In this document: positions 12,801 through 27,700 of the stretch, one piece after another
How the letters are laid out: the number at the start of each line of letters is the position of its first letter
Numbering within the stretch: position 1 is the stretch's first letter
Position numbers and translations under genes: made by a program
NCBI GenBank assembly: GCA_021292105.1
Contig: CM037864.1
Span: 9,166,635-9,230,634 of the forward strand
Source: Anadara kagoshimensis
Lineage: Eukaryota; Mollusca; Bivalvia; Arcoida; Arcidae
Length of the DNA: 64,000 bases
Direction of reading: 5' to 3'
Notes under the pieces: model-generated
Told to the model about the DNA's origin: nothing
What the model saw: the letters and a program-made list of their open reading frames with translations, nothing else
Databases searched by the model: none

Positions 12801-15800
12801 GTAGGCCACTTGGCAAATGTGCCTCCAGTTACCTGAGAAAATTCACTTACCGCAGTCAAGCAAACTGACAAGGTGGATTCAAACCTACAAACCTGGAAAG
12901 TGCCATCAGCTAGCTTTGAACCATTTCCAGACAAATCCTACATGTAGGTGTCAGTTTTCAATTGCTTAACCAACTTGTTGGTGAAAATGTGTATCTTATG
13001 AATTGGTTTAGTTTTCAAGTTTATCTTTTTTCACTCCTGCTGTTTTCCACAAAATTACAAGTTTTAATGTCTTTACCATGTTTAACAACATTTCAAATAA
13101 AAAGGGTACCAAAATTTAGTAAAGGTAAAAATTCTATAAGTACTCAGTAATTCTGATTTAATTTCATCATGATACAAATCTTGCTTTGATAATGGTTGAT
13201 ACTGAACAAATTCTGGAACAGACAAGGAACCACAAAATAAAACTTTTTTTTTCTTTAGCAGTGGCACACTTGCACTACCTACACAAACTGTTAAAGTTCA
13301 AGTTATTTTTACAACCTTTCTGTCTGATGCATACAGCTTAATAAACATAATAACTTACAAGACAAAAAATTACTTTCATATGTTGCTTGTAGGGAAATAT
13401 GTTGCTTGCTTGGCAATGCATATTATAAGTGCATTGAAGTCCAATCTACATTGACGGGATAGATAATCTTTTCAAGATTTGATAAATAATTATTTCATTT
13501 TGGTCCATCAAACATGGAAACATTAACTTCTGTTTGAATATCACAAATATCAGTTTTCCAGGCTACATAAACCAAACAATACACTTTTCAGTTTTCAAGG
13601 CTACTTAAATCAAATAATAAACATGTATAGACTTAAGAATTATTTTTAGCTACTAAGATTTAATAAGTTGAGATTTGATGACTTGCAGACCTGACAAATG
13701 TTTAAAAATTTGATTGACAATTCAATTCAATCAATAAACATACTTTAAAACAATGTAAAGACAAACTGTCAAAGTCAGAAGTAGGGTATCAAAAGTCATA
13801 ATGGAAAGAATGAAAACAGTTACTTTATGCAGAGTTCATGTTTGTGTCTTTTTCTGATCTACATTTTCCTAGAGCTTTCACGCTTTAGCTAGTGGTTAAT
13901 TGAAACAACATAAGAAAATAGGAATCAAGGACCTCCATCTATGTATTAAAATGATCATTATATCAATACTTTCAATATTCTTATAAATACTTGCTTATCC
14001 AAAAGGTAGAAAGTGCTACAAAAGTGACTAAATTAAGCATTATTAGACCAGTAGACACGGAAATCCCAAGTCCAAGGAATAAAGAGCAATACCTCCACAA
14101 CTTACTCATTACACATGATAATGTTCAATAATGAAATAACTTTAACACTGCATGCAAATGTGTCCACATCTTGTTCATTACATATATGGAAAACTGTGAC
14201 AAATTTTAAAATGTTTAAACTCAATTTCAAATGAAAACCCTACTTGTTTATTGTGATCCTGTTCAACAATACAAAGTTAAAAGGTAAAATGTGAATAAAT
14301 ATGGCCTTTACAAGTTTGACATAAAATCAGACATTAAAATTGCCTTACCAATTGTCAGCAACAGTTCTATAAACTTAGTACTTTAAAATTTAATTTCAAC
14401 AGTATTCTCAACCCTGATTTATCTTTGTTTTGTTTAAGATTGCTATAAAACCAATGTTTTAAGATGACATGAACTATTGCAAATGTCTGTATGTTTTGTT
14501 TCAGATTGTTACAGTTAAGATTGAATTGTGTATGTAAGTTTTGGTTTCACATGGCTAAAACCTAGTATTTTAGAAATTTGTGCCACAGGCTAAAAATAAT
14601 TTAGTCTAGAAGAGACATTTTATGTTAAAACTGCATTGTAAATATTTCTGATGTCTCCATTGCATTTGCAAATATCTTCACCACTGGCCACACATAAGTC
14701 AGTGTGTGAGATTGAGAAATTTAAAAAATGTTAAATGTTAAAACTGCATTGTAAACATTTCTGTAGTCTGCATGGCCTTGCAAATATCTTCACCACTGGC
14801 TAAACATAAGTCAGTCTGTGAGATTGAGACAATGTTAAAATGTTAATACTACATCGTAAATATTTCTGTATTTTTACACATTTTAATTCTACAGTAAAAG
14901 ATGGATTTTCTGACTCATTCTAAGACCAACAAAGCAATTATCATATCAATCCATGGACTTCAGAGAAAAAATTTGTTTTAGAACATGATAGCTATGATGT
15001 TTTACACCAATATAAACATCTACAATTACCATTTGAACAAGAATAGAAATTTGTGTTGTAAATTGCTGAAAATTCTCATCTATATTGTGAAATAAAACTT
15101 GTAAAACTTGTTGACTATAAGGACTTAAAATCTATAAAAATACCATGATTAATTTAAACACTCCAGAAAGAAAAAAGCCATTATTTCCCTCTATTGTGTT
15201 AAAAACTACATCAATTGAAGACTCTAGGGATATGTAAATACACAAGTAAATTTATTCATATGTGGCTCAATATTACTGGTCTAATATACTGCATCCCTGA
15301 GAGAGTTTCATCTTGTCTGTTAAGAGTTGTATAAGGGTATGGTGTGAAGTCTATCAAATAAGACAGCCGCTACTATTAATTTGTTCTTCAAGCCAAGACT
15401 TCTCACAATTAATTACAATAATAATTTGATGGAACAATCATTACTTTGGTGTTTACAATTCTGTCTTTGTATTGTAAATGTGGACTGGATCAATTTTGAT
15501 AGAGCAGATGAGGCCTGGATGATTTGGTTATGCTTTGTATGTATGGTCATGGACATTGTAGTCAAATATATCAAGATAAATCATCATGGAAGATCATGCC
15601 TGGCAATGAATATGATTTATAATAAATAACAATTTGATGACGATTCTCTTGATTTGTTTTCAAACTGTGTCAGATATCTGCTATCATTGCAATATATTGA
15701 AAATATCTAAAAGGAAAAAAACATGTGGAGACAATATCCCCATGCTAACATTATTTTGGACAATACTGTTAAAAACTTTTTAAATTCAAACCAGACGGCA

Positions 15801-18800
15801 GCAAATGACACCTAATGGCAGATAACTTGCCAGTGTATCAATGCAACATTTTATAAAGGTGCCACATAAACTTAACATTGAATACTGAAAAAGATCAGAA
15901 TATTTACATTTTGGGTATGAAACTAGGTCGTCATGAATCCATAAACTAGAAATTATCCTTACTTCATTTCTGTGGCATTTTTATTTTTAGATTTAGTAGA
16001 GTTATTTACAGAATTTTCTAATATATTAACATTGTTTCCTATTCTTCGGTTTCAGAACAATTAAATTTTTTTAGAACAGTTTTATATTCAAGTTGGTATA
16101 AAGTACATGTTACTTTACGTATCACAATACTTAAGATCCAGATACACACAAACTACAAAGGAAAATCACCATGGAAAGAAAAGCATTTTCAGTACTCATA
16201 TAATTTCTTGAAATCAACAAAACAATGTTCCTCCTTTGGAGTTTGTAAAGGGCCCTATCACAGCTCTGGTTTATCATTCTTTTTATTATATCCAGTGCCA
16301 GTCCAAAGTCAGGAGTTTTAACACAATTGTCTCAATATACATTGTATATCCTCAGTTTTTTGGTTGTTTTTTGTCTTTTAAGTTCTTTATAAATACAATG
16401 AACTTTAATAATTTCTGCAAGAGCATAAATACTGTGCATCAAGAATTTCAAGAGGAAACAGTATCTATTATTTTTATAACATGCAGTGCCTGTCCAAAGT
16501 CAGGAGTTTTAGTACAACAGTCTTAATATGTAATTACGTATCTGCTTTGTCTTTTTTGTCCTTTTATATTCCTTACAGAAACAATGAACCTAAATAATTT
16601 CTGCAAGAGCACAAAAACTTATTGTGTATCAAGAATTTCAAGAGGAAAGCGTATCAATATATTTTAATGCTTAACAATTTGGTATGAGTTAGTGTATATA
16701 CAGATTACTAATATAGAGACAGTAGTGGAAAAACCTTATAAACAAAGGAATTTATAACCATATCTTATCATTGTCTGGAAATGTTTCTCAACTGTCTGAA
16801 TATAAGGATGTCTGAATTATATCTCATGCAAGCTTTAACTGATGTTTGAAAATTGTTTTCAAGAACATTCACATGGAAATTGATTATCTCAAACTGTGGG
16901 ATTAGAAAAATTGATTGAGTGTGACTGAATTTTTTTTCCACTAGAAATGCAAACAAAACAAGATGGAAATGCTTGTCTGTGGATGAGAAAAACATTTTCT
17001 CTACTTCTTCTTGAAAAATCAACAAAAATGTTTCCCTTCAGAGTTTGTTATGAGTTTGTGTATATACATATAACTAATATAGAGACAGTAGTGGAAATAA
17101 TAATAAACAAAGGAATTTATGACCATATCATATCGTTGTCTGGAAATGTTTCTCAACTTTCTGAATATAAGAATGTCTGAATTATATCCTATGAAGCTTT
17201 AGCTGATGTTTGAAAATTGTTTTCAAGAACATTCACATAGCAATTGCTTATCTCAAACTAAACTGAGGGATTGGAAAAATTGATCCCAGACTAGAGTGTG
17301 ACTGAAAAATTTTCACTAGAAATGCAAACAAAACAAGATGGAAATGCTTGTCTGTGGATGAGAAAAGCATTTTCACTACTTTTTTCTGACTTCTTCTTGA
17401 CAAATCAACAAAAATGTTTCCACTTAAGAGTTTAGTTGCCATTCTTTTTATTAAATCCAGTGCTTGTCCAAAGTTGGAAGTTTTAACACAATTGGTCTTG
17501 ATATAAGTTTTAAATCTGCATTGTCTTTTTTCCTTTTATGTTCTTAACAGAAACAATGAACCTAAATAATTTCTGCAAAAGCATAAAAACTTATCTTGTA
17601 TAAAAAATTCTAGGATGAAAAAAGGTATCAATATATTTTTATCCTTAACGATTTGGTATGAGTATAGTATATACATATAACTAATATAGAGACAGTAGTG
17701 GAAATACTAATAAACAAAGGAATTTATGACCATATCTTATCATTTTCTGGAAATGTTTCTCAACTTTGTATCCAAGATCAATAAAGTGTTGGACATTTAT
17801 TTACAGGTCATATCAGTTTGGCACCAGAATGGAGTTGTATATTATATTTATCTGACAACTGTGTTAAAAATGTCTGGTACTCCCTAACTTCAATAACAAT
17901 ACATCATCTCAAAATAAAGTTTGCCATATGTATACACATCCGAGTGATTATCAACTCAAATTTAAGTACATGTAGACAGAAAGCTGTAAAATTCATTCGG
18001 GGTTCATACAGATACTTCCACTCCAAATCTAAGGACTTTTATGGGACTTTTTTGCAAATTTAAAGCCTAATCAGAGGGACAGTTTTAGCAAAAAAAAAAT
18101 TTTGTTGCAAAGACAATTAAATCAATAACATTATTACATGCATGTCCATAGTAATGACACTTTGAAGTTGGGCATTCAGAAGGGCCAGGTTGGCAGGTAC
18201 CTTTAAATCGCTCATTTCAACATAACTTATTAATTACTTAATTTATCTATTTATTTATTTTGATCCGTCTATTTGCAACCACTTCATATCAAAATACAGA
18301 AATACAATAGCCAAATTCAAGGGCTTTTTAGGGCCTTCAGGATAAATTCAAGGACTTTATAGGGTCAGGCTTGTTTTAGGGTCTTTTTAGGGCAGCTTTA
18401 GCCTTAAAATGTAAGAACTTTTCCAGACCTGTATGAACTCTGTCACTGTTTGAGACCTACACTCTGTTTTCAAGAAATTCAATTTTTCAAAGTAGGGATG
18501 TCAAACAGTACCCAAGTACTCAATCTAATAACTGATATTTGATATTTGATTACATTTTAATAATTGAGTACTTCATAATTTTGAGTCTAGATGAACTATA
18601 TTTGTAGAACAAACGAAATATTAATGAAACCAAGTGATTTTGTTGTAGATTTGACTAATTTCTGTAACTATTCCATTGGAAGGACAGAATTTAAGTACTT
18701 GAGTTCTTTATCTGAAAAGAAACTTGTAACCAGTTAGCATTTGTTTTTACTGATTTGATATCTCTTTTTCAAAATAAAAACAAAACAAACAACAATTGGA

Positions 18801-21737
18801 AACTGTTCAGCCTAAATAATGGTTTTGAGTTATCTAACGTATTCAAGAAAATGGTGTTTTCAACTATAAATGCTTGAAAATTTGTGGAATCAAATATATG
18901 TTGGGTATTATAATTTTGTCTACTTTTATGCATTGCAGATTCCATTATGAAACCTGAGATAATAAGCTTTTACAATCACTGGTATGTAAGTTACATGGTT
19001 CTAATCCATGATCTACCGGTATCAAACCTTCTTCAAGTCTTTTTAATATCAATATTATAATTTCCATATATTGAATGCATGTCAAATTGATTTAACTAAA
19101 ATTAGTCCGTAGCAAGCAAATCATAATAACAAGTTGAGGTTTTTCTTAAATTTAAAGAATTGCTTAAGGTGGATTTCTCATACTTCAGCTAATTAAAATC
19201 TTAAATTCCTCAAAAACTAAGGTATACTCCCTATTTATGCAAAGCATTTCCTTAGCAAAATATATTTTGGTCGTTTGGGTATCTTTTCAACATCTTGATA
19301 CACATTTTTGGTCCAAGCACTATGATGAGGGATTGTATTCCAAAACAGCTGCTAGTGCTGTAAAATCAAAACTGGTATAATACCCGGTATGTAATTAGCA
19401 ATATGTAACTTGACTGTGGAAATATGACTCTTCTGCCTTAGGAGGAGGTCTTGTGTTCTGATGAATTCCTTGACATACAAAATGTACAGTATGACCTCTC
19501 TTCACTGACATCACATGTTCATGAGTCAAATTTTGCATTATAAAGGGGTATTGCAGCTACTCAAGGGAGGTTTATAAAGAAAATATTTTGTGTGACTTGG
19601 AAATATTGTGGTAATAAATGAGGTCATGAAGTTAATTTGTGAGGAGTATTATAACAAGGTTTATCTGTATTTCATAACTGAAATTTCATTTTCAGCCAAG
19701 CTGTATGATCCATATTTGTGATGAAACTGAGCCCAAGTTACAATAGCTTAACCATCAAAACTACTTGGTTAAGGTTTGAAGGACTGTTTAAGAATTAAGA
19801 GTGACAGTTTCAACAAGATAGCATTCATGGCTTTTTTATCAGATTTCTCAAGAGAGCGATCTTTTTCAATATAAATTGGTTCAAGAACTTAGTAATTGGC
19901 TGTTTTGACAGTTTCTAAGTGATACTAAACACAATGTTGGCACCACATTGATAAATTAAGTATGGCATCATCGGCACTTGACTTCACTAACATTGGCTGT
20001 TGAAGACACAAGTAACTATATTAATTTAATTTTCTAGGAAAATGTATAATGAATTTCTGTAAGGTGTTTTCTTTCAAATCAATGTCGTTCATCTGCCGTC
20101 TTGTCTCCTCCGTAATTACCGTTAAAAGATGAAACAGAAATGTAACACTAGTGTATTAAGATACTTTGAACACAGTAGGATACATCCTATGGTATAAAAG
20201 TATGTATTGAATAAATGTGTAATTTTAATCTATTTAAAAGCAACTTGTCAGTTCATCAATATTTCAATTTTGATTTTAAAATCCAGTACATTTAATTTTT
20301 GCTATATTGGGGAGAATTGGCAATAAAAATAAAATAGAAACTCAAATACCATGCTGCTAAAAGGATGTTTAATATTTAATTTTTCCTTTTTCAGTTTATT
20401 GGTTTTGAAATTGAACTTGTAAACAAATTTAACAGTGAGAAACTGTATTAAACATGTACAGTCAAACCTGTGAAAACTGGAATTTTTTAATTGTAAATCC
20501 TGTTTATTTCTTTCCCTAAAGGGTATACTCTCTCGTTTTGTAAATTAAAATATGCAAACTGATACAAATTGAAATATGCTAACTGATAAGACCAGAATTG
20601 ATGATCAAAGAATAATTATAATTAAAAGATGGATAGTATAATTGGCAATATGTCTATAGGCACTTTTGAGGTATACATAAGGATTTATCAACTTCAAAGA
20701 TATAATACTAATCAAGACTGTAGGCTGAGGTGAATATTATGTTTAAAAGTTGGTAAATTCTTATGTCTGTGGCAGACCAAACTAGACAGGTGGCTGATGT
20801 CCAAGGATTTTTACTATTCCTTTAAAGAATTCAAACTTAATCATAGAACAACTTGTAAATTTACTGGGATGGGTGTGTGGGTGTTTAATCATGGATAAAA
20901 AGATATTTTGAATGTTCATACTACTGACTTTTAGATATAAAAGGTATAACTGTTAAGTATTAACTCCTTTTTAAAATATATTATGTAACTTTGTATCAGG
21001 TATCAGAGAAGTGAAAAAAAAATTCACAACTTTTGTCATTGCTTTTGGTTGACTGTGCAATCACTTAATATTTAGATTGCTTCCCTAAATATAGTATAAT
21101 TGCATTCTTGTTTAAACACAAATTTATGAAAATATTTCACTCTGGAGAAAAGGGGAAGTCCCTTGTGCTACTTTTGGCAACAATATGTCACATTAATCAA
21201 GGTGTACATTTTTGCATGGTGAACACTCAATATTACTGCATGATGAACATATAAGATATATAAATTTTTACAAGTTTGCAAACACATTCTCAGACAACAG
21301 GGCAAAAGCATTGTTCATAAAATCAAAAATATTGATTAGGATTTCCTGTTAAAATCATTCTACCTTACCATTAGCTAAAAGGGTTATTGGTTGGATAATT
21401 GTTTTTTGACTTAGAAAACATTATTTCACTCAGATCGAGGTGGTAATTTCTAGGATGGCTAAGGAAACTGGAGTGTACAGGGAAAAAGAATCTTCTGCAA
21501 GCAAGCCAACAAACTCTCACACTAGGATTGTCCATGAATAAGATTAAAACTTAAGACTGCAAGAGATACTATGACCCAAAAGCACACAGTAAAGCATAAC
21601 TTTTACTATCTGAAACCCACCAAAACTAGATGGGTTCATTCCCCCCACAAACACATAACCAAAACACACAAACAGTAAAAGGTGGTGCAGTACATTAGAA
21701 ATAATGAGAAACAAATAATATACATCGAGACAAAACC

Positions 21738-21784
<47 letters not shown>

Positions 21785-24700
21785 AATGTTGTACAAAAAA
21801 CAAATTCTTAGTGATGATTAACAGATATCTAGATCAATTCAAATCTTAACCATCAGGAATCACAAACAAATGAAACGCCATAGCTTGTGATCAGAAGAAA
21901 ATTAAGGACAATTTATAGCCAGCAATTTAGAAGTAGCGTTCTAGGAATTACATCTTAAATTCAATTTGTTTCATGCATTTCGGCAACATAAAAATGGTAT
22001 AAAATCAATGAAGGAGTTGATATCCTTATTTGTGGATCATTAAGGGTCGGAAAATGAGACATTTCACTCGTATATATATTATAGACATAGGAAAACCTAA
22101 TACACTTATAACGTGTGGATCACATATATACACATCTGTACCTTAAAACAGAATTAATTTCAATACATACTTCTAAAAACTATTTAAGATGTCAGCAAGG
22201 ATGGGAATGGATTTACACTTAAAACAGTTACATTTCTAATGTCATGTGTAATGTAGTCAAAGAACGACGGAAGATTTTTTATCATTCTTGGAAAATTTGA
22301 TCACAGCTCCAATTTTATTCAATAACTTTGTCATTTTTGGAGGTGAAATTGGTCACACTATCTAAAAGTTACAAAATTGATTTTTTAAACAGTAGAGTTA
22401 AAGCCTTAAGACTGGTTAATGGTTTGTACATAAGATTGTTACAACTTTTTCACACTTTTTATTTTCTGATTAGAGTACAGATATCTAGCTGGTTGTTCAA
22501 AACTGGTTATCTGTAAAATGTAAAACTGATATACCATACAGATAGAAATTACATCTGTTTGACAATATTTAAACACAAGAGGCCAAATAAGTGCTTAAGA
22601 GAGTTTCAGCTTAAAATATCTCATTTACATAATATGAAAAAACTAGAACTGTCTCTTGAGAGCCAAATACCTTCCCCCAACAATGAATGTTTTACCATAA
22701 CCCTAACCTATCTGATATGACCTTGGTTCAAGGTCATGACACACCATTGGATCATGAAGACCATTCAAAAGAATTGATGAGATATGGCCTGGACACGATT
22801 TTATGCGGACAGACAGATGGACAAAGAAACATGGTGATTCCTATATACTCCCTAAAATTGTTATTAGTGGTATAAAAATTGTATAACACAAAGTCATTAT
22901 TTGGTTCTAAGATTTTGATTTTTTTCCAAATTCACAGACTCAAAACTGCTAAGAAGTTCAAAGTTAAACTGAAGTCAAAACGGAAGGATGCCAAAGACCA
23001 CAGAATTCTCAAACCTAAGACTTTCAAACATGCGAGTATCAATGGCAGGATCTCAACAAAGTGACAGCACACTATTTACTTCTAACTGAAGTCTTGTACT
23101 TTCAGTTATTGAGGTTTCACTCTTAATAGTCTGAATATGAGATAACAGACAGTATAAATTGGTAGAGCTGAATCATGCAATATAGCAGATTCCTAGCCAA
23201 CAAAGTATCAAATTAGTACAACTTGAAGTATGACAGACTCAAGACACCAGAATATGATAATGATTATTGAACATTCTGAGCTAGGTGTCAAAATTATAAA
23301 CTACAAATTGACTAAATATTATCATACCGGTTGTCAGATTTTAACAACAAATTATTCTTGAAACTTATGTTGTTAAAAATTCAAAACTGTAATAAAAATC
23401 AGAATATAAGTGCAGATAATTAAATTGAACTGAAGATTAGAGACTGTTTTTCACCTTCTAGTGCAGAGAGACTTACATTAGGTTAATGTAAGGAAAAAAC
23501 AATTAAGTGCTCTGAACTTGTCTTAGGAACTAGGAGTAATCAGGATATAGTACTGGTACTGAGAATTGCAGAGTTCATTAATTACAATACAAAATGTAAA
23601 CATGCTTATAAAAAATATTGTTTGTAAATTGACTATTATGTAGGTATTTATGAATTGCATGAAAAGAATTTTTTCAGATGATGTAGTCCTTTCTGATTAC
23701 TAATAATTCTTTTTCCATTTTCAGACAATATTAAAATAAATGGTTGTAGAATTTTTGAATTAATCATTTGTCCTGGAGGCATCAGTTCATTTGCTGAAGG
23801 AAACCACTGCGGTAGCTGAGTTGGTAAAGTACTCGCCCCGTAAGTGGGAGGTTGTGGGTTCGAACCCCGGCCGGTTCTGACCCAAGACATGAAAGTTGAT
23901 AGTGACTGTTCTTTCGCCAAGCACTCGGCATTACAAAATGAAAGTCACGGTTCTTACAGATGGGAACTTAAAATAAATGAGGTCCTGTGTCACGGTGGGC
24001 TTGGCATGCTAAAAGAACCCTGCTGTTTAATGCCATCAGCGCAACGCACAGGCAAAATTTCTGCACTTTCGCCTATAGCTGGTGATGTCTCAATATAAGT
24101 GAAATTTTCTTGACTGGTATGTTAATTGTTTACTCTGGGCACTCTGGTTTCCTCCACCATCCCTGATCAAAGCACCTCAACACAAGTGAAAGAATCTTGA
24201 CCCGAGTATAAAACTCCATTACTTAATTACAGCTGGATGTAGACATGCAGCCAGACTGACAGGCAGTCAGCAATAACACTATACAAGCCCCAATATTTGT
24301 TGCCAGGCCTTAAAAATTAAAAATTATTGTGATTAATTAAAATTTGTACATCTGAAAACTTTAACCAAGAAAATCTAAAACAGCATCCTGATATTGATTT
24401 GATATTTTGTAAGCAAGACACAATTTCTACATTTAAGGTGTGGAAAAATGAGAGCAATAAAACAGCTTAAACAATGAAATACATCTCAATACATAAAAAT
24501 ATTAAAAAAATCATACAAAGTCTCAAATTCAAATACTTTACAAGCCTAATAATATCTTGAAATTTTGCTTACAACTTGGTTAAAAGCAGAGAATGATAAC
24601 ATAACATGTTTATTTAAGCATTTACACATTTGTAAAAACTGACAATATTCTTAATGTTTCACAAACAATCCTGATGCCAATCATTAATTACTTCTTCACA

Positions 24701-27700
24701 TGTGTAAAAGTCTGTAAATCTCCAGAAGGAATCACTACAGCAATAACAGATGTAATTAAAACTTTAATCATAAACCTTCAGATGAAACAAATAAAATGTT
24801 TAATCAAGAGAAACCAAAGCAGTTATTTGTACAAACAACATCATAATAAAGTGTAATGAAAAGGAAATAAATAACGATGAACAGACAAACGATTTATGGC
24901 TATTTACAAAATACACTTGACAGTTTACTTGAAAAAGTGGCAGAAACTAACACTAAAAGAACTATTTCTGAAGATGTATGGCTAATATGCTCTATAACAG
25001 GCTGTCAAACAATGCCTCGTGCTTTCCCTGGAGTTCTGATGATTATGAAAATATTTTGATTAATGGTAAATGAAGCATCTTGGCTGGCAATCATCAGCTA
25101 AGGGAGCATCCAATTTATACAAGTTATTACAGACTGTCTATGTCAATCAGAATATCTATGACCAATAATCAACAGATAATCAATGTGCTGAACTTATGCT
25201 AGGCCTCCTTGTAGCACATAATTACTATTTCAGCAAACAGCCATTGTTCTATATAGATTAAGTTGCTTTGTTTTCAGGAAATTATTAAAATAATGTATCA
25301 TGGTATCCATGGTATCATTATAGGGTTTTTTAAATTTCAAAACAAAGAAAAATGACAAAAATTATGTGTTAAGCTAAATCCATAGTGTAAAATTAAAATT
25401 TTTATATGAAAGTTGAGGTGTTTGGCTTAAAAAGGAATATAACCAAAAGCATGAATCCATATCTGTTGTTGATTTCAAAGTACATGTACTAAAGTGTGCT
25501 AAAGCAAAATTAATATGAAATGTTTCATTTTCATGGTTTCAGTCATTCTGGTAATTTTTTTACCTTAATTTCTGGGTTTTTAGATGATTATCAAAAATAT
25601 GATGACAGCAATAATTCTAAATAAATTTTTCTAAATATTAATGCCTTGAATTGGACAATTAAATCTCCTATTCCACCTACCAGTACCACAAGTCTAGGTC
25701 TGGTAAAATGTGTTAAACGTCATTATATAATGAACATAACAAAAGATTTATTATACAGATATTTGAATTCATTTAAGCAAGTTGACATAAAATATTTCAC
25801 AAAATTCTGAATGCATTACAAAATAATCCTTATGGGAAAATACAGTAATCCATTCCAATTCAAAATAAATTGAAAGCAATTACCAAATCATCATTCAGGA
25901 CTCCTTTACTTCATAAATTTAAGAAAATCTGTATCTTTTAAAATTTAAAAATGTCCAAGGAAACTATTCATTATTTTCAAAATATTATTTTACTTCATTA
26001 CTTCATATTTGGGTTAGTCACAGAAATAATTTTTTCCACAAATATTACATCACAAAAAACATGAGGAGTACAGATGCTGAATTGTATTGACTATGTGAAT
26101 CTTGAAACTACCATCTTTTGTTGAATATTGGGCTAAAATTGTGGATTCTGGTATGTTAACAAGGTTTTTCTATTATTTCACCTAGCGACCTAACTATTTA
26201 TCCAAAAATACCCATAAACAATTCTGGCAACTTTGATGAAAACTGGACACAAATTTTGGCCTCCAGAGTGTTAACAATAAAACATAGATGCACAACACAA
26301 GACAGTCATCATGTTGTCCAACAAACTACACTGAGCAGACGACTTTGTGCTCAGGTGAGCTTAAAAGCCACTAGGGATTTCTGGTCTGTTTACTTTTGTA
26401 AAGTTTCTGGTGGAAAAATTATACCATATTTTTATATCTTTGAAATATTTATTTCCGTGTACGTGTTCACTTTATAAACTGAGTGAAGTAAATGTTCCTT
26501 CTTAAGTATATTTTCCTTCAGGCAAAAGTGTATGTTATTTTACTTCCTTCCTTGTGCAGTTTTAGCCTACTTTATTAAATAACATCCGTTACCAAGCACC
26601 TGCTTCAAAAAAAATTAATTTTCCATTGATCCACTTTGGGCAATTTAAAAGTACTGTTGGGGTATAATTTTTTTTCTCATCAAAACATGCTTAAATGACA
26701 TTTATATATATATATACATCAATTCATTTATTCCATGTGGACTGCATAGTGAAATGTGTTAAATAAATAATGAAGAGAAAAAAATCATATTCGTAAAATG
26801 TAATGTTTCCATAGAGGGTATCCAAATAAAATGAAGTGATTACAATGTCCCGGAGTAAAATCATTTCAATTGATGATTATAAAACAGACAGGCTGTATCA
26901 TCACAATTATTTTATATCACATTATCTTAATTGTTTCTTGGATACAGGGAACCAATATCAACAAACTGATGTCAGCAAAACGCAACAGATAACAAATAGA
27001 CAATGAAAAAATCCCTATAAAATCTTCAAAGCTTTCTGTAGCAAAATTTTTAATAATACGTGAAAAGAGGGTTTTTCTTATACTTTTTTTTTTTTTTACA
27101 AATTTGATAAAATAGTAGTAAAATGAACATGTTCATACTTGGATACAAATGAAAACATTCTTCATTTTTATTTTTATATATTCTAAATTGGCAAGCAGTT
27201 TGACAGACCTATTTAATTAAAATTTGATTGCCAAGTAAGATACTTAATTCACAAAGCATCATGTCACCATAGATCACATGCAACAAATTAATCAAATTGA
27301 GCTTAAAATTATTTTTTTTTTTTTTTTTTGAAAATTATATATCAACACAATTGGAGTGTAGTGGAATAATTGAGTTAAGTAATAATGTTTAATGCTCAAG
27401 TCAAGAATATTTCACTTATATCGAGATGTTGCCAGTTATAGGCGAAGGTGCAGAAATTTTGCCTGTGAGTTGCGCTGATGGCAATATACAGTAGGGTTCT
27501 TTATCGTGCCGAGCCCAACATGACACAGGACCTCGTTTACTTCAAGTTCGCATCCAAAAGAACTGTGACTTTTCATTTCATAATGCCGAGTGCTTGGCGA
27601 ATGAACAGTCACTATCCACTTTCAAGTCTTGGGTCAGACCCGGTTGGGACTCGAACCCATGACCTCCCACTTACAGAGCGATCACTCTACCAACTTAGCG

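Noticed and set aside
23811..23872. Possible functional tRNA gene
   Set aside because: Box A and B are good, but the sequence continues into a 240-bp body shared with another copy at 27377-27713, so it is a SINE head.
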